A stretch of 64,000 bases of DNA from Terriglobales bacterium (GTDB lineage Bacteria > Acidobacteriota > Terriglobia > Terriglobales > Acidobacteriaceae): assembly GCA_035651655.1 (NCBI GenBank), contig DASRFG010000025.1, positions 1 to 64,000 on the forward strand. The letters are read 5' to 3'. The notes beneath the pieces are model-generated. The model ran no database searches, was not told where the DNA came from, and was given only the letters and a program-made list of their open reading frames with translations. The translations under genes and the position numbers were made by a program. Positions 45,700 through 54,906 of the stretch are shown piece after piece (the stretch's first letter is position 1; each line of letters begins with the position of its first letter).

Positions 45700-46875
45700 C
45701 TAATGAGGCTTGGCCGAAGGCTTCGCGTCCACGGGCTTGGTATCCACTTGGACCGCCGATTTCTTGTCTGATTTTTTGGTATCCACCCAGACCGTAGTCG
45801 GCCCCGCGCCAGGGCCTGGGATCTGGATGGTCAGGGTTTCTTCAGTTCCGCCACTTAGGTTGGTGCGGACAATATCAATTGTCTTTTGCGCGGGCTGAAG
45901 GCCAAAGCTCGGATTTCCTAAATTGCGCTGCTCAACCTGTTCTTCGGTCTTCTGCTCGCCGTTGGCACCCAGCTGAGTTACGGTTGAGACACGCTGCTCG
46001 AGCCGCAAGCTGCCATCCGCCGCTGTCCCCGGGATGTTGCTCGAATATTTCTCTACTTTTTGCTTCTTCTCGCCAGCGGCCGCGTCCGATTTTGTGACCG
46101 TTCGCTCTACCACCGCCAGATTGCCATTGCCGTCCGGCCGCGAGACCCGTTCCTCTTTTGTGGTGTGCTTACCACCTTCGCTCTTGTCTTCTATGATCGT
46201 GCCTTCACGAATCTCATGCACTTGCCAGTTTCCGTCGCCGGCTTGCAACAAAGTTGATTTACGAAATTCGATGGTGTTGTCGTTCTTGCGGGTCTCGCGT
46301 TCTTGCGTCTTCACCGTGGGCGAAAAGCCGCCGTTAACGTCCGGAGAGGATACCGTCGTATTGGTCTCGCGCACGTCGCGGCTCACCTGCTTCGTCTCCC
46401 GATTCTCGCGAGTCACTACCTGCAGCCGATCCTGTAAATCCAGATTCGACGTGGTTCGAAATACCTTTTCATCGCCACCGGGTAGGCTGCGCGATTCTTC
46501 CTCGATTACGCGGATCAGCTTTCTCTCGCCCGTTGGGCCTCGGGCGAACACGCGCTCCACGGTCCGGGTGGTGCTGGCGTCCACTTTCGTGGACTCTTTT
46601 TCCGTATCGTAATAGGGGTGGTAGTGCCCTTCAGAATCACGGCCTTCTACTGTTTCTTTGTCAATAGTGCGTCCATTAATGAGGGTGTGGCTTTCCGTAG
46701 TGCGGGTCGGGTACAGGTCTCCAGAAACATTCTGTTGCTCGCGGGTGGCATGCCAGGACTTGGTGTCGTCACTTTGCGGGTCGGAAGGGGTTTGTGCCCG
46801 TGTGGTAACGGCAGAAAGGCACACCATTGCCGCTACCGCAGCCAGCAACGCCGATTTGCGGAGACCAGTGCCCAT
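45700..46875 (-). CDS. Exported hypothetical protein rich in charged beta-repeats
   Basis: 391 aa with signal peptide (GTGLRKSALLAAVAAMVCL). The mature protein is strongly hydrophilic, with recurring Arg-Thr-Val-Glu/Thr-Lys segments (TTRTVERVF, VVERTVTKSD, EQRVSTVTQLG) that look like an imperfect beta-rich repeat of about 30-40 residues. Thr, Glu and Lys are enriched. No family recognised. Confidence 0.7.
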   Translation of the reverse strand: MGTGLRKSALLAAVAAMVCLSAVTTRAQTPSDPQSDDTKSWHATREQQNVSGDLYPTRTTESHTLINGRTIDKETVEGRDSEGHYHPYYDTEKESTKVDASTTRTVERVFARGPTGERKLIRVIEEESRSLPGGDEKVFRTTSNLDLQDRLQVVTRENRETKQVSRDVRETNTTVSSPDVNGGFSPTVKTQERETRKNDNTIEFRKSTLLQAGDGNWQVHEIREGTIIEDKSEGGKHTTKEERVSRPDGNGNLAVVERTVTKSDAAAGEKKQKVEKYSSNIPGTAADGSLRLEQRVSTVTQLGANGEQKTEEQVEQRNLGNPSFGLQPAQKTIDIVRTNLSGGTEETLTIQIPGPGAGPTTVWVDTKKSDKKSAVQVDTKPVDAKPSAKPH

Positions 46876-46939
46876 GAGCTTCAATAAATGCTACACCAGT
46901 TAGCGGCAACCGGCGGCCTTCTTTTGCGGCAGAGAGGCC

Positions 46940-48721
46940 TCAAGACCTGGCTTCCAAAGCTGCCACCGCCGGCTCGGCATACATCTCCTCGATCTGACGA
47001 CGGTAGAGTTCCTCAATGCGGTGACGGCGCTGCTTCATGCTGGGTGTGAGGGTTCCATCGGCAATTGAGAACTCATTCGGCAGCAGCAAAAATTTCTTGA
47101 GCTGCTCGTAACGGGCGAGTCGGCGGTTTAAGTCTGCCACAATTCCTTCGTAAAGCGCGCGTACTTTGGGGTTCGCGACCAGTTCTTCCCGCGATGAAAA
47201 AGCTATGCCGTTAGCGCCTGCCCAATCCTCCAAAATCGAAAACTGCGGGACAATTACGACCGAGGGAAATTTCCGCCGGTCGCCCAGCACGACTGCAGCT
47301 CCTACCATCGGATTCAATATCAACGCCTTCTCTATGGGCTGGGGCGCGATGAACTTTCCGCCGGAGGTCTTAAGCAGGTCTTTCTTGCGGTCGGTTACCC
47401 TGAGAAACCCTTCATTATCGAGCGCCCCAATGTCGCCCGTCTTGAACCAGCCGTCCACAAAGGCGTTGCGCGTCTCTTCCGGTAGGTTCCAGTAGCCCTT
47501 AAAAACCGATGGCCCGCGGACGAGAATCTCCCCATCCTCGGCAATCTTTACTTCCACATTCTCCAGCGGCTTGCCCACCGTTCCCAGCTTGTGCGCCTGG
47601 GGATTGTTCAGTGCCATGATGGGGGACGTCTCAGTGAGGCCGTAGCCTTCGTCAATGCGAATGCCGAGGTCCGCAAACCACTCCCCGAGATCGCGGCCCA
47701 GCGGAGCACCACCCGAGAAAAAAATCCGACCGCGTCCGCCCATTCCTTTTCGTACTTGGGAATAAAGCAGAATATTCGCCAGCCTCCAGCTCAGCGACGA
47801 CGGCCGGCGGTCATTCAGTGTCTGGTCGCGATGCGCGTGTCCAACCTTTATTCCCCAGTTATAGATCGCTCGCTTCAACCCGCTGCGGGTCTTCTGCTGC
47901 ACTTGGGCATAGATCTTCTCGTACACCCGCGGAACGGCAACAAACATTGTCGGCCTGACCTCCAGCAGGGTTGCGGGCAACTGATCAAGGAACGAGCAGT
48001 ACGCAATGGTGATGCCATGATAGAAGCAGGAATAGTCCACGTGGCGCGCAGTTACGTGCGCTAGCGGCAAGAACGAGACATAAACGTCTTCCTCGGTGAA
48101 GGGGAATGAGCGCAACGAATACTCCACGTTCGAAGCCAGGTTGCCGTGCGTCAGCATCGCCCCTTTTGGTGTCCCGGTTGTGCCCGACGTGTAGATAATG
48201 GTGGCCAGGTCATCGGGCCCGATGCTCGCGGCTCGCTCATTGAGTTTGCCATCACGCTCGTGCGGCCCAGCGCTCATCAGGAGATGCATGGACGCGGCAT
48301 CTGTCCCACCGACATCATCCATGATCACGGCTTTTCGTACCTGGGTCTTATCTTTGATGGACAGAAACTTCTTCAGCTGGTCCGCCGTAGACACGAAGAT
48401 AACGCTCACGCCAGCGTCATTCAGGAGCTGCGCCGTCTGCTCCGAGGTCAAGGTGCAGTAGATCGGCACCACCACTCCGCCCAGCAGCAGGGTGGCAAAA
48501 TCCGCCACCGCCCATTCCACTCGATTTTCGCTCAGGATGGCGACCCGGTCGCCCTTACCTATTCCCTCGTCCTGCAGTGCGCGCGCCACTCCCGCCACCG
48601 CACGGTAGAACTCGCTGGATGAAATCGGGGTCCACTTTCCGGCTTGCTTGGAAAGCATGGCGTGGCCGGATTGCCGCTCCACTACCCGGTAGAAAATAGC
48701 GTTGACCGTGTTCAGACTCAT
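46940..48721 (-). CDS. Long-chain acyl-CoA synthetase (AMP-forming)
   Basis: 593-aa adenylate-forming enzyme that activates fatty acids with ATP and CoA. AMP-binding motif IIYTSGTTGTPKGAMLTHGN, then EGYGLTETSP and KTGDIGALDNEGFLRVTDRKKDLLKTSGG. The family is FadD15/FACL-like; chain length is not predictable. Divergent from the peroxiredoxin gene. Confidence 0.92.
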   Translation of the reverse strand: MSLNTVNAIFYRVVERQSGHAMLSKQAGKWTPISSSEFYRAVAGVARALQDEGIGKGDRVAILSENRVEWAVADFATLLLGGVVVPIYCTLTSEQTAQLLNDAGVSVIFVSTADQLKKFLSIKDKTQVRKAVIMDDVGGTDAASMHLLMSAGPHERDGKLNERAASIGPDDLATIIYTSGTTGTPKGAMLTHGNLASNVEYSLRSFPFTEEDVYVSFLPLAHVTARHVDYSCFYHGITIAYCSFLDQLPATLLEVRPTMFVAVPRVYEKIYAQVQQKTRSGLKRAIYNWGIKVGHAHRDQTLNDRRPSSLSWRLANILLYSQVRKGMGGRGRIFFSGGAPLGRDLGEWFADLGIRIDEGYGLTETSPIMALNNPQAHKLGTVGKPLENVEVKIAEDGEILVRGPSVFKGYWNLPEETRNAFVDGWFKTGDIGALDNEGFLRVTDRKKDLLKTSGGKFIAPQPIEKALILNPMVGAAVVLGDRRKFPSVVIVPQFSILEDWAGANGIAFSSREELVANPKVRALYEGIVADLNRRLARYEQLKKFLLLPNEFSIADGTLTPSMKQRRHRIEELYRRQIEEMYAEPAVAALEARS

Positions 48722-48891
48722 TCCGGGGCCTGTATTTTCCGTATTTTGCGGCGAGCGTTGGATGAAAACTGTATGGAGAAGACTTTACTGTTAGAACGGT
48801 GTCTTCGGCAACCGCAACTCCGGTCACCGCAGTAACCATCGTTGACTGCCGTTTCTTAAAAGATTAAGCTCGGCGCTTGAAGGACTTGCCT

Positions 48892-49503
48892 ATGAAAAAA
48901 CAGCTTCTGATAATGATGGGCTGCATTTTGGCCACCGCTTTTATGCAGCCGCAGTTCTCAGCCCAGCTGCTCGCTGCTCAAAAGAAGGCCAACACGAAAC
49001 CAGAGAAAGACCCGCCGCTCAGGCTGAAAGTTGGAGACTCCGCCCCTGACTTCACCTTGCTGAGCTTCGACGGCAAGGACCTGAAGAAAGTGTCGTTGCA
49101 CGAGTTCCGGGGCAAGAAAAATGTGGCCTTGGCATTTTATGTTTTTGCATTTACCGGCGGTTGAGCCAAGGAAATGAAGGCTTTCCAGCAGAATATTGGC
49201 AAGCTGGAAGCCGCCGACACCCAGGTTCTGGGTGTGAGTATGGACAGCCCCTTCTCGAATTTTGCTTTCGCCCAACAAACCGGCGTCAATTTTCCCCTCT
49301 TGGGAGACTGGGGTGGGGAAGTCACCCGCAAGTACGGCCTCGCCAAGAAAGAGGACGTTGACGGTGTTTCCATGGAAACCGCCCGGCGAGCCACCTTCCT
49401 CATAGACAAGTCGGGCAAGATCATCAACGAGCAGGTGGATAGAGAGGCCGTCGATCCGAGCAAGACCGTCGAGGCGTGCGAGCGCCACGGTCACAAGAAC
49501 TGA
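48892..49503 (+). CDS. Selenocysteine-containing peroxiredoxin (predicted, exported; in-frame TGA at 49162-49164)
   Basis: 203 aa if the TGA is read as selenocysteine. An N-terminal signal peptide (MKKQLLIMMGCILATAFMQP) precedes a peroxiredoxin domain: VGDSAPDFTLLSFDGK, FYVFAFTGG, then TGA (Sec91), AKEMKAFQQN and the C-terminal RRATFLIDKSGKI with the conserved Arg. In the AhpC/Prx5-like family TxxC holds the peroxidatic Cys; here T88-G-G-U. The frame is otherwise uninterrupted on both sides. Cys196 near the end could be the resolving residue. AAGGA is 7 bp before the ATG. If read as stop, the product would lack its active site, so a dead gene is the alternative. Confidence 0.85.
49165..49212 (+). 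promoter_or_regulatory. Candidate bacterial SECIS element
   Basis: 49179-49189 (GGC, U bulge, UUCCAGC) pairs with GCUGGAAGCC (49203-49212): ten pairs with one bulged U. The 13-nt apical loop (49190-49202) starts A-G, meeting the rule that one of the first two loop bases is G. The loop begins 25 nt after the UGA, inside the 16-37 nt range of the published bSECIS model as I recall it. A weaker GGAAA/TTTCC helix (49170-49186) competes. Confidence 0.7.
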
Positions 49504-49552
49504 GAGTTAGTTCTGCCAGTGGTCAGTACTGAGCCCAGGGAAGCACCTGGTG

Positions 49553-50581
49553 TTAACCTCGTGCTCCTTCCTGGCTTTGGTGGTGAATCGCCGGTTCAAA
49601 CACCGCCTTCATCTTCTCGAACGGAATGTTTCGCCCGCAAAGAAGCGGCACCACCTTCTTTCCCGAGTAAGCCGACTTCCGCTTCAGCAATGCCGCAACC
49701 GCCACACCGGCGGCCCCCTCTACCATCCAGCGCTCGTGGCGCAAGATCAGGTGCATGGCATCCACAATTTCGCGCTCCGAGACCAACACAAAATCGTCAA
49801 TCAACTCGCGGCAAAGGTCTACTGTGATCGCGCCATCCTCCACACCGCCCGCAGTGCTATCAGAAATCGTCGGCTGCTCGGGAAAATCAATCACCCGTCC
49901 GGCCTTGATGCACTCATACATCACCCGTGAATTTTCGGGCCAGCATCCCACGACCTTCACTCCCGGTTTTACCGACTTCAGATAGCTGGCCATTCCCGAA
50001 ATCAGGCCACCGCCACCCACTGCGACAAACACCACGTCCACGGAATCAAGCTGCCGATAGATTTCTACCCCCAAGGTGCCTTGTCCGGCAATCACTTGCG
50101 GGTCGTTGTATGGCGAGATGAAGACTTGGCCGGTCTGTCGTGAGATCTCACGCGCATGATTCTCGGCGTCTACCGGATTATCGCCGTAGAATTCCGCCTT
50201 CCCACCAAAGGACTTGATCAGAGCGACCTTATCGGGGGAGGCGCCACCCTTCATGTAAATGGTGGGAGTCAGACCGCGTTTTTGTGCGGCGTAGGAGACT
50301 GCCATGCCGTGGTTTCCCGTGGAAGCCGCAACAATGCCTGCCTTCAGTTGCTCAGGGGAGAGCGAGAAAACCTTGTTCATCGCACCCCGCAATTTGAACG
50401 ATCCCGTGTGCTGCAGGTGCTCTAATTTGAGGTAAACCTCGCAGTTCGCGGCGTCGCTCAAATAGGCCGAAGGTTCGAGTGGAGTTTCCCGAATGTGTGG
50501 GCGGATCAACTTCTCAGCCTGTAAGACGGCTCTTACCAGATGGGAAGAGCTACCGCTGGGATTAGTCTGCGCGACCGCCAT
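49553..50581 (-). CDS. Threonine dehydratase-like PLP enzyme (no ACT domain)
   Basis: 342-aa fold-type II PLP enzyme. The Schiff-base Lys is in HTGSFKLRGA, the phosphate loop AVGGGGLISG, and the Asn-type ASTGNHGMAVSY motif follows. Without a C-terminal regulatory domain it resembles catabolic threonine dehydratase or serine/threo-hydroxyaspartate dehydratase; the biosynthetic IlvA form would be longer. Substrate undecided between these. Confidence 0.88.
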   Translation of the reverse strand: MAVAQTNPSGSSSHLVRAVLQAEKLIRPHIRETPLEPSAYLSDAANCEVYLKLEHLQHTGSFKLRGAMNKVFSLSPEQLKAGIVAASTGNHGMAVSYAAQKRGLTPTIYMKGGASPDKVALIKSFGGKAEFYGDNPVDAENHAREISRQTGQVFISPYNDPQVIAGQGTLGVEIYRQLDSVDVVFVAVGGGGLISGMASYLKSVKPGVKVVGCWPENSRVMYECIKAGRVIDFPEQPTISDSTAGGVEDGAITVDLCRELIDDFVLVSEREIVDAMHLILRHERWMVEGAAGVAVAALLKRKSAYSGKKVVPLLCGRNIPFEKMKAVFEPAIHHQSQEGARG

Positions 50582-50895
50582 GCCGAAAGTGTAATAGATT
50601 TCACACCGCTTGTAGGGTTCGCCTAGCCAGTCAGCGCGCCGAGATCCGGCCCGGTACGACCCACCTTCCGAGGGGCTGCATAGTTTCTGTTGGCAGAATC
50701 GCGAAATTGCCCTAAGCTGTTAGGGAACATGGCAATAGGGGTTTCCGCCGGTCAGAAAAATCTTGACATTCCGAGCTGCAAAGGCGTAAATCCAGCGGGA
50801 CTGTTGCAAGGGCGCAGGTGAATTCTCGGTTGCCCTCTAAGCGATTAGGAAATTTCCCTTGATGAGCCATCCGGCATGGATGCGAGTCAACGACA
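50582..50895 (+). promoter_or_regulatory. iol operon control region with twin LacI-type operators
   Basis: TTGACA (50763-50768) and GTAAAT (50786-50791) are 17 bp apart. Two near-identical dyads flank them: CCCTAAGCTGTTAGGG (50710-50725) and TAAGCGATTA (50838-50847) within CTCTAAGCGATTAGGA. Centres are 125 bp apart, close to 12 helical turns, so repressor looping is possible. The TAA-n-CG-n-TTA core suits LacI-family proteins, and one is encoded in the operon. The first 120 bp of the gap hold nothing else I can see. Confidence 0.65.
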
Positions 50896-51933
50896 ATGGC
50901 CAAATTAGGTGTAGGGGTGGTTGGGGCCGGGCGCATGGGAAGATGCCATGCTGAGAACCTGCGTTCCCGCATCCCAGAAGCGAAACTGATTGCGGTTGCC
51001 GACGTGGATCTGGAGGCTGCGCGTCGTCTGGCCGCGGACCTTGAGATTGAGCACTCCTATCCCAGCGTCGAGGCCTTGGTAGAACGCAAAGATATCGACG
51101 CGGTGGTTATCGCCTCGCCGTCAAAGTTTCACTTGGCTGCGGTCGAGACCGCCGCTGCAGCTCGCAAGCACATCCTGTGCGAAAAACCGCTGGCCATGAC
51201 CCTGGAAGGGGTTGATGCCGCCATAGCTGCCGCCCGCAAAAGCCACATTGTTCTGCAGGTCGGGTTCATGCGCCGCTACGATCCCGCTTACAGTGAGGCC
51301 CATCGCCGGATCGAAGCGGGAGAGATCGGAACACCCATCATCTTTAAGGCAATTGGCCGCGATCGCGAACCGCCCCCACTCAGTTTTTATAAGTCGGGCA
51401 GCGGCACGTTGTTTCTGGATTCCACCATCCATGAGTTCGACCTCGCGCGATGGTTGATGCGCGATGAGGTGCTGGAAGTGCATGCCTTTGGCGGGATGCT
51501 GGCCAATCCTGAGATCGCCAAGCTGGGTGAACTGGACGCGGGAATCGTGAATCTGCGGTTTGAGGGCGGCGCCATCGGCAACGTCGAATCGTTCCGGCAG
51601 AGCCGCTACGGATACGACATTTTTACAGAAGTGGTGGGATCAAAAGCCACCCTCCGCATCGGCTATCTGCGCCAGACCGCTCTCAGCGTGTTGACCGCGG
51701 ATGGAGTGAGCCACGACGTTGTGGACCACTTCCTGGTGCGGTTCGCCGACGCCTACTTGAACGAGGTGCGTGATTTCGTACAACGGATTTTGGCGGAGAA
51801 GCCGGCGAGCGTAACCGGAGAGGACGCGCGCAAGGCCCTGGCAATTGCATTGGCAGCCGATGCTTCTCAGCGACAGTCGCGTTCGGTGTTAGTGCCACCG
51901 CAGATGCAGACGGAGATGGCGAATTCCAGATAA
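50896..51933 (+). CDS. iolG: Inositol 2-dehydrogenase-like oxidoreductase (Gfo/Idh/MocA)
   Basis: 345 aa. N-terminal Rossmann motif GVVGAGRMGRCHAENL, CEKPLAMTLEGVDAA with the catalytic Lys, then the C-terminal domain with DSTIHEFDLARWL, whose Asp/His are the usual substrate-site residues. It oxidises myo-inositol to 2-keto-myo-inositol with NAD+. First gene of the iol operon; no clear ribosome site before the ATG. Confidence 0.9.
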   Translation: MAKLGVGVVGAGRMGRCHAENLRSRIPEAKLIAVADVDLEAARRLAADLEIEHSYPSVEALVERKDIDAVVIASPSKFHLAAVETAAAARKHILCEKPLAMTLEGVDAAIAAARKSHIVLQVGFMRRYDPAYSEAHRRIEAGEIGTPIIFKAIGRDREPPPLSFYKSGSGTLFLDSTIHEFDLARWLMRDEVLEVHAFGGMLANPEIAKLGELDAGIVNLRFEGGAIGNVESFRQSRYGYDIFTEVVGSKATLRIGYLRQTALSVLTADGVSHDVVDHFLVRFADAYLNEVRDFVQRILAEKPASVTGEDARKALAIALAADASQRQSRSVLVPPQMQTEMANSR

Positions 51934-51938
51934 AACTT

Positions 51939-52841
51939 ATGACGATTCGGGCAGCTAGCGCACCGGTGAGCTGGGGGATTATGGAATCCGTACCACTTCC
52001 ACCTGAATACCCCTACACACGTGTGCTGGACGAAATCGCACAAGCCGGCTATGCCGGGACCGAGCTCGGCCCCTTTGGTTTTTTGCCCAGCGACCCTTCC
52101 GCCTTGCAGAAAGAATTAGAGCGCCGAAAATTGACCCTGTGCTCGGCATTCATTGCCTTCGAGTTGGCGAACGCCGAAGCTCTCAAGCCAGGTCTTGAGC
52201 AAGTAGAGCGAACCGCGAAACTCTTGAATGACCTGGCGTGCCATCTTCTGATTCTTTCCGATGAGATTACCGCCGAACGCTCGGCGGTCGCCGGACGCGC
52301 TTCGAAGACGCAGCAGCACTCCTACACCGAGAAAGATTGGCGTCAAGCGAAACATGCCATCACTGAGGTGCTGAATATATGCGGCAAGTTCGGTTTGCGT
52401 CTCGCTTTCCACCATCACGCCGGCACTCATATAGAGACGCCTGAAGAAATTGAGCACCTGTTCTCTTTATTTGCTCCGAACGATCTGGGCTTGTGTCTCG
52501 ACACCGGGCACTGTGTTTTCGGCGGCGGGGACCCGGTCGCGGTGCTGGCTCGCTACCTGGACCGCCTGCGCTGTCTGCACTTGAAAGACATTGACAAGAA
52601 ACGCCTGGAAGAAGCCCGCGACAAGCGCCTGGACTTTTACGCTGCCGTTCGACGGGGAGTATTTGCTCCTTTGGGAAAAGGTGTCGTGGACTTTCCCGGC
52701 ATCTTGCAGGCTATCGGCAAAAACGGGTTTGATGGCTGGGTTGTGGTTGAGCAAGACGTGCTTGCTGGTGGACGCAATGCCACTGCGCCCTTGGATAATG
52801 CAGTTGCCGGACGGACCTTTCTAAAAAAACTAGGAGTTTGA
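51939..52841 (+). CDS. iolE: IolE-like 2-keto-myo-inositol dehydratase
   Basis: 300-aa TIM-barrel of the sugar-phosphate isomerase/epimerase superfamily. Motifs APVSWGIMES at the start, FHHHAGTHIETPEEIEHL, CLDTGHCVFGGGDP and HLKDID give the metal-binding His/Glu/Asp set of IolE. It follows iolG by 5 bp. Confidence 0.88.
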   Translation: MTIRAASAPVSWGIMESVPLPPEYPYTRVLDEIAQAGYAGTELGPFGFLPSDPSALQKELERRKLTLCSAFIAFELANAEALKPGLEQVERTAKLLNDLACHLLILSDEITAERSAVAGRASKTQQHSYTEKDWRQAKHAITEVLNICGKFGLRLAFHHHAGTHIETPEEIEHLFSLFAPNDLGLCLDTGHCVFGGGDPVAVLARYLDRLRCLHLKDIDKKRLEEARDKRLDFYAAVRRGVFAPLGKGVVDFPGILQAIGKNGFDGWVVVEQDVLAGGRNATAPLDNAVAGRTFLKKLGV

Positions 52842-52844
52842 AAA

Positions 52845-53927
52845 TTGATGATGAGTTTTCTCCAAACGGCTGCAGTGCTGGCTCAACCCGAAACATTTAA
52901 CCCGGAGAAGTCGCTGCCGCTCAGCCTGTTCGACCAGATCACCGAAATTCGCGTGCATCATCCCGAGATTGTTGAACGCGAGGCCCGGCGCCGCAAACGG
53001 CGTTCGCGGTTGACCGCTGATGGAAAACTGGCCCTGGTGGCGGCAGACCATGCGGGACGCGGCGTCACCAAAATTCGCAATGATCAACTTGCCATGGGTG
53101 ACCGTTACCAGTTGCTGGCCCGGGTTCGCCGCCTGCTGGAGGACCCAGGCCTGGACGGCATTCTTGCTACTAGTGACCTGATTGACGACCTGCTCATCCT
53201 TTCCCATTTGGAGCGCGATAAAAAGGGCGGCGGATTCCTTGATGGCCGCGTACTGGTGGGCAGTATGAACCGAGGTGGCCTTTCCGGTACGGCGTTTGAA
53301 ATGGACGATACCTTCACCGGCATGACCGCTGAAGGTATCGCCCGACTGCGCTGCGATGGCGGGAAAATGCTGTACCGCCTGGATCCTCAGGATCCGGCTT
53401 CGGGCCGAACCATCCAGGCTTGCGCCGAAGCCGTGAATGCACTGCGCCGCCATAAACTTCCCGCCTTTGTCGAAGCGCTTGAGGTTAAACGCGGGGCAGA
53501 TGGCTATCACACCATTCAGGACGCTGCCGCTTTGGTGCGGCATTGCGGAATTGCAGCCGCACTGGGCGAATCGTCCGCTCACGTTTGGTTGAAGCTCCCG
53601 TACGTGGAGAACTTCGCACGCGTTTGCCGTTCCACAACCTTGCCCATCCTTCTTCTTGGCGGACCAGCCCGCGAAAGCCCAGTCGAGACCCTCAGAGACT
53701 TCGCTGCGGGACTCAGTTCCAGCCCCCGCGTCCGTGGAGCGGTGATTGGGCGCAATCTACTTTTTCCCCAGGACCGTGATCCGCTGCCGATGTGCCGCGC
53801 ACTTACGGCACTGATTCATCGCGGCATCAGCTTCGACCAGGCAGTGCAGCTGCTGGAGAGCAACGTTCCTGTACTGGTTGCTCCCCGATCCAACGGCAGT
53901 GCGTCCCGCCGGAGGCGGCAACAATGA
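52845..53927 (+). CDS. Cgl0159-type class I aldolase-like barrel protein
   Basis: 360 aa, (beta/alpha)8-type. The segments LALVAADHAGRGV, LDGILATSDLIDDLL and RVLVGSMNRGGLSGTAFE, with EALEVKR (candidate Schiff-base Lys region) and WLKLPYVENF, resemble the uncharacterised barrel proteins next to inositol genes in actinobacteria. By position it may replace IolJ, which cleaves 2-deoxy-5-keto-gluconate 6-phosphate; that is inference. The stop overlaps iolC by 4 bp. Confidence 0.8.
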   Translation: MMMSFLQTAAVLAQPETFNPEKSLPLSLFDQITEIRVHHPEIVEREARRRKRRSRLTADGKLALVAADHAGRGVTKIRNDQLAMGDRYQLLARVRRLLEDPGLDGILATSDLIDDLLILSHLERDKKGGGFLDGRVLVGSMNRGGLSGTAFEMDDTFTGMTAEGIARLRCDGGKMLYRLDPQDPASGRTIQACAEAVNALRRHKLPAFVEALEVKRGADGYHTIQDAAALVRHCGIAAALGESSAHVWLKLPYVENFARVCRSTTLPILLLGGPARESPVETLRDFAAGLSSSPRVRGAVIGRNLLFPQDRDPLPMCRALTALIHRGISFDQAVQLLESNVPVLVAPRSNGSASRRRRQQ

Positions 53928-54889
53928 CCCCACCTCCTTTGGACGTCTGTGTTCTAGGTCGCATAGGCTATGACCTTTATGCGATCGAACATAACCGTCC
54001 TTTGGGTGAGGTCGAACACTTCTCGCGTCATTTAGGTGGTTCCAGCGCCAACACCGCAGTGGGACTGGCGCGGCTGGGATTGCGGGTCGCCATCATCAGC
54101 GCGATCGGTAAAGATTTGCTGGCCAGCTACCTGCTCGACTTTCTAAAACGGGAGAAGATAAATACCAGCTGTGTGCGTCTGGTCGAGGGTTACAACACCT
54201 CTCTTTGTTTGAGCGAAGTTTCTCCGCCTCACAACTTTTCCCAGGTGTTCTATCGCAGCAATCCCGCCGACATGCAGGTGGTGGTGGGTGATGCCGAGCG
54301 GGAGCAAATCAAGAGGGCCGGTATGTTTGTGACGAACGGAACAACCCTGGCGGCTTCTCCCTCACGCGAATCCGCGATGGAAGCTTTGAAGACCGCTCGC
54401 TCCGCCGGGCTGCGCACAGTGTTTGATGTGGACTACCGCGCCAACTCCTGGCCTTCTCCGGAAGCCGCCGGTCGGCTTGCGCATACTGTTCTGCCATTAG
54501 CGGACGTGGTTTTTGCCAACGAAGAGGAACTGGCAATCCTCACCGGCAAAACAGACTGCAAATCGCAGGTCGCCGCGGTCTTGGATTCCGGCGTGAACTT
54601 GTTGATCCGCAAACTGGGGCCAAGAGGAGTAGAAGCGCACACACATACCGAGTTTTTTTCGGCCGGTCCTTTCCCCATGCCGGTCACGTGCGCCATCGGC
54701 GGAGGGGACGGCTTCGCCAGCGGCTTTCTATACGCGCTTTACAAGGGACACCCGCTGGCCGAGTGTTTGCGTTATGGAAATGCCGCAGCGGCTGTGGTTG
54801 TCAGCCGGGTTAGCTGCTCGGACGCCATGCCTCGGCTGGACGAGTTGGAAGAAGTCATGAACAGCGCGGCGGGAACGGCTGCGGTTTAG
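53924..54889 (+). CDS. iolC: 5-dehydro-2-deoxygluconokinase
   Basis: 321-aa PfkB-family kinase. Substrate loop GGSSANTAVGLARLGL near the start and the C-terminal CAIGGGDGFASGFLYAL with the catalytic Asp. It phosphorylates 2-deoxy-5-keto-D-gluconate after IolD/IolB action. ATG chosen because it overlaps the aldolase stop; a longer frame runs upstream inside that gene. Confidence 0.9.
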   Translation: MTPPPLDVCVLGRIGYDLYAIEHNRPLGEVEHFSRHLGGSSANTAVGLARLGLRVAIISAIGKDLLASYLLDFLKREKINTSCVRLVEGYNTSLCLSEVSPPHNFSQVFYRSNPADMQVVVGDAEREQIKRAGMFVTNGTTLAASPSRESAMEALKTARSAGLRTVFDVDYRANSWPSPEAAGRLAHTVLPLADVVFANEEELAILTGKTDCKSQVAAVLDSGVNLLIRKLGPRGVEAHTHTEFFSAGPFPMPVTCAIGGGDGFASGFLYALYKGHPLAECLRYGNAAAAVVVSRVSCSDAMPRLDELEEVMNSAAGTAAV

Positions 54890-54906
54890 CTTTCAGGGAG
54901 AGTGTG

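Noticed and set aside
49174-49503. A separate 109-residue protein starting at the ATG 49174
   Set aside because: It is the in-frame continuation of the peroxiredoxin after the TGA, has no ribosome site, and lacks the N-terminal half of the fold; selenocysteine readthrough explains it better.
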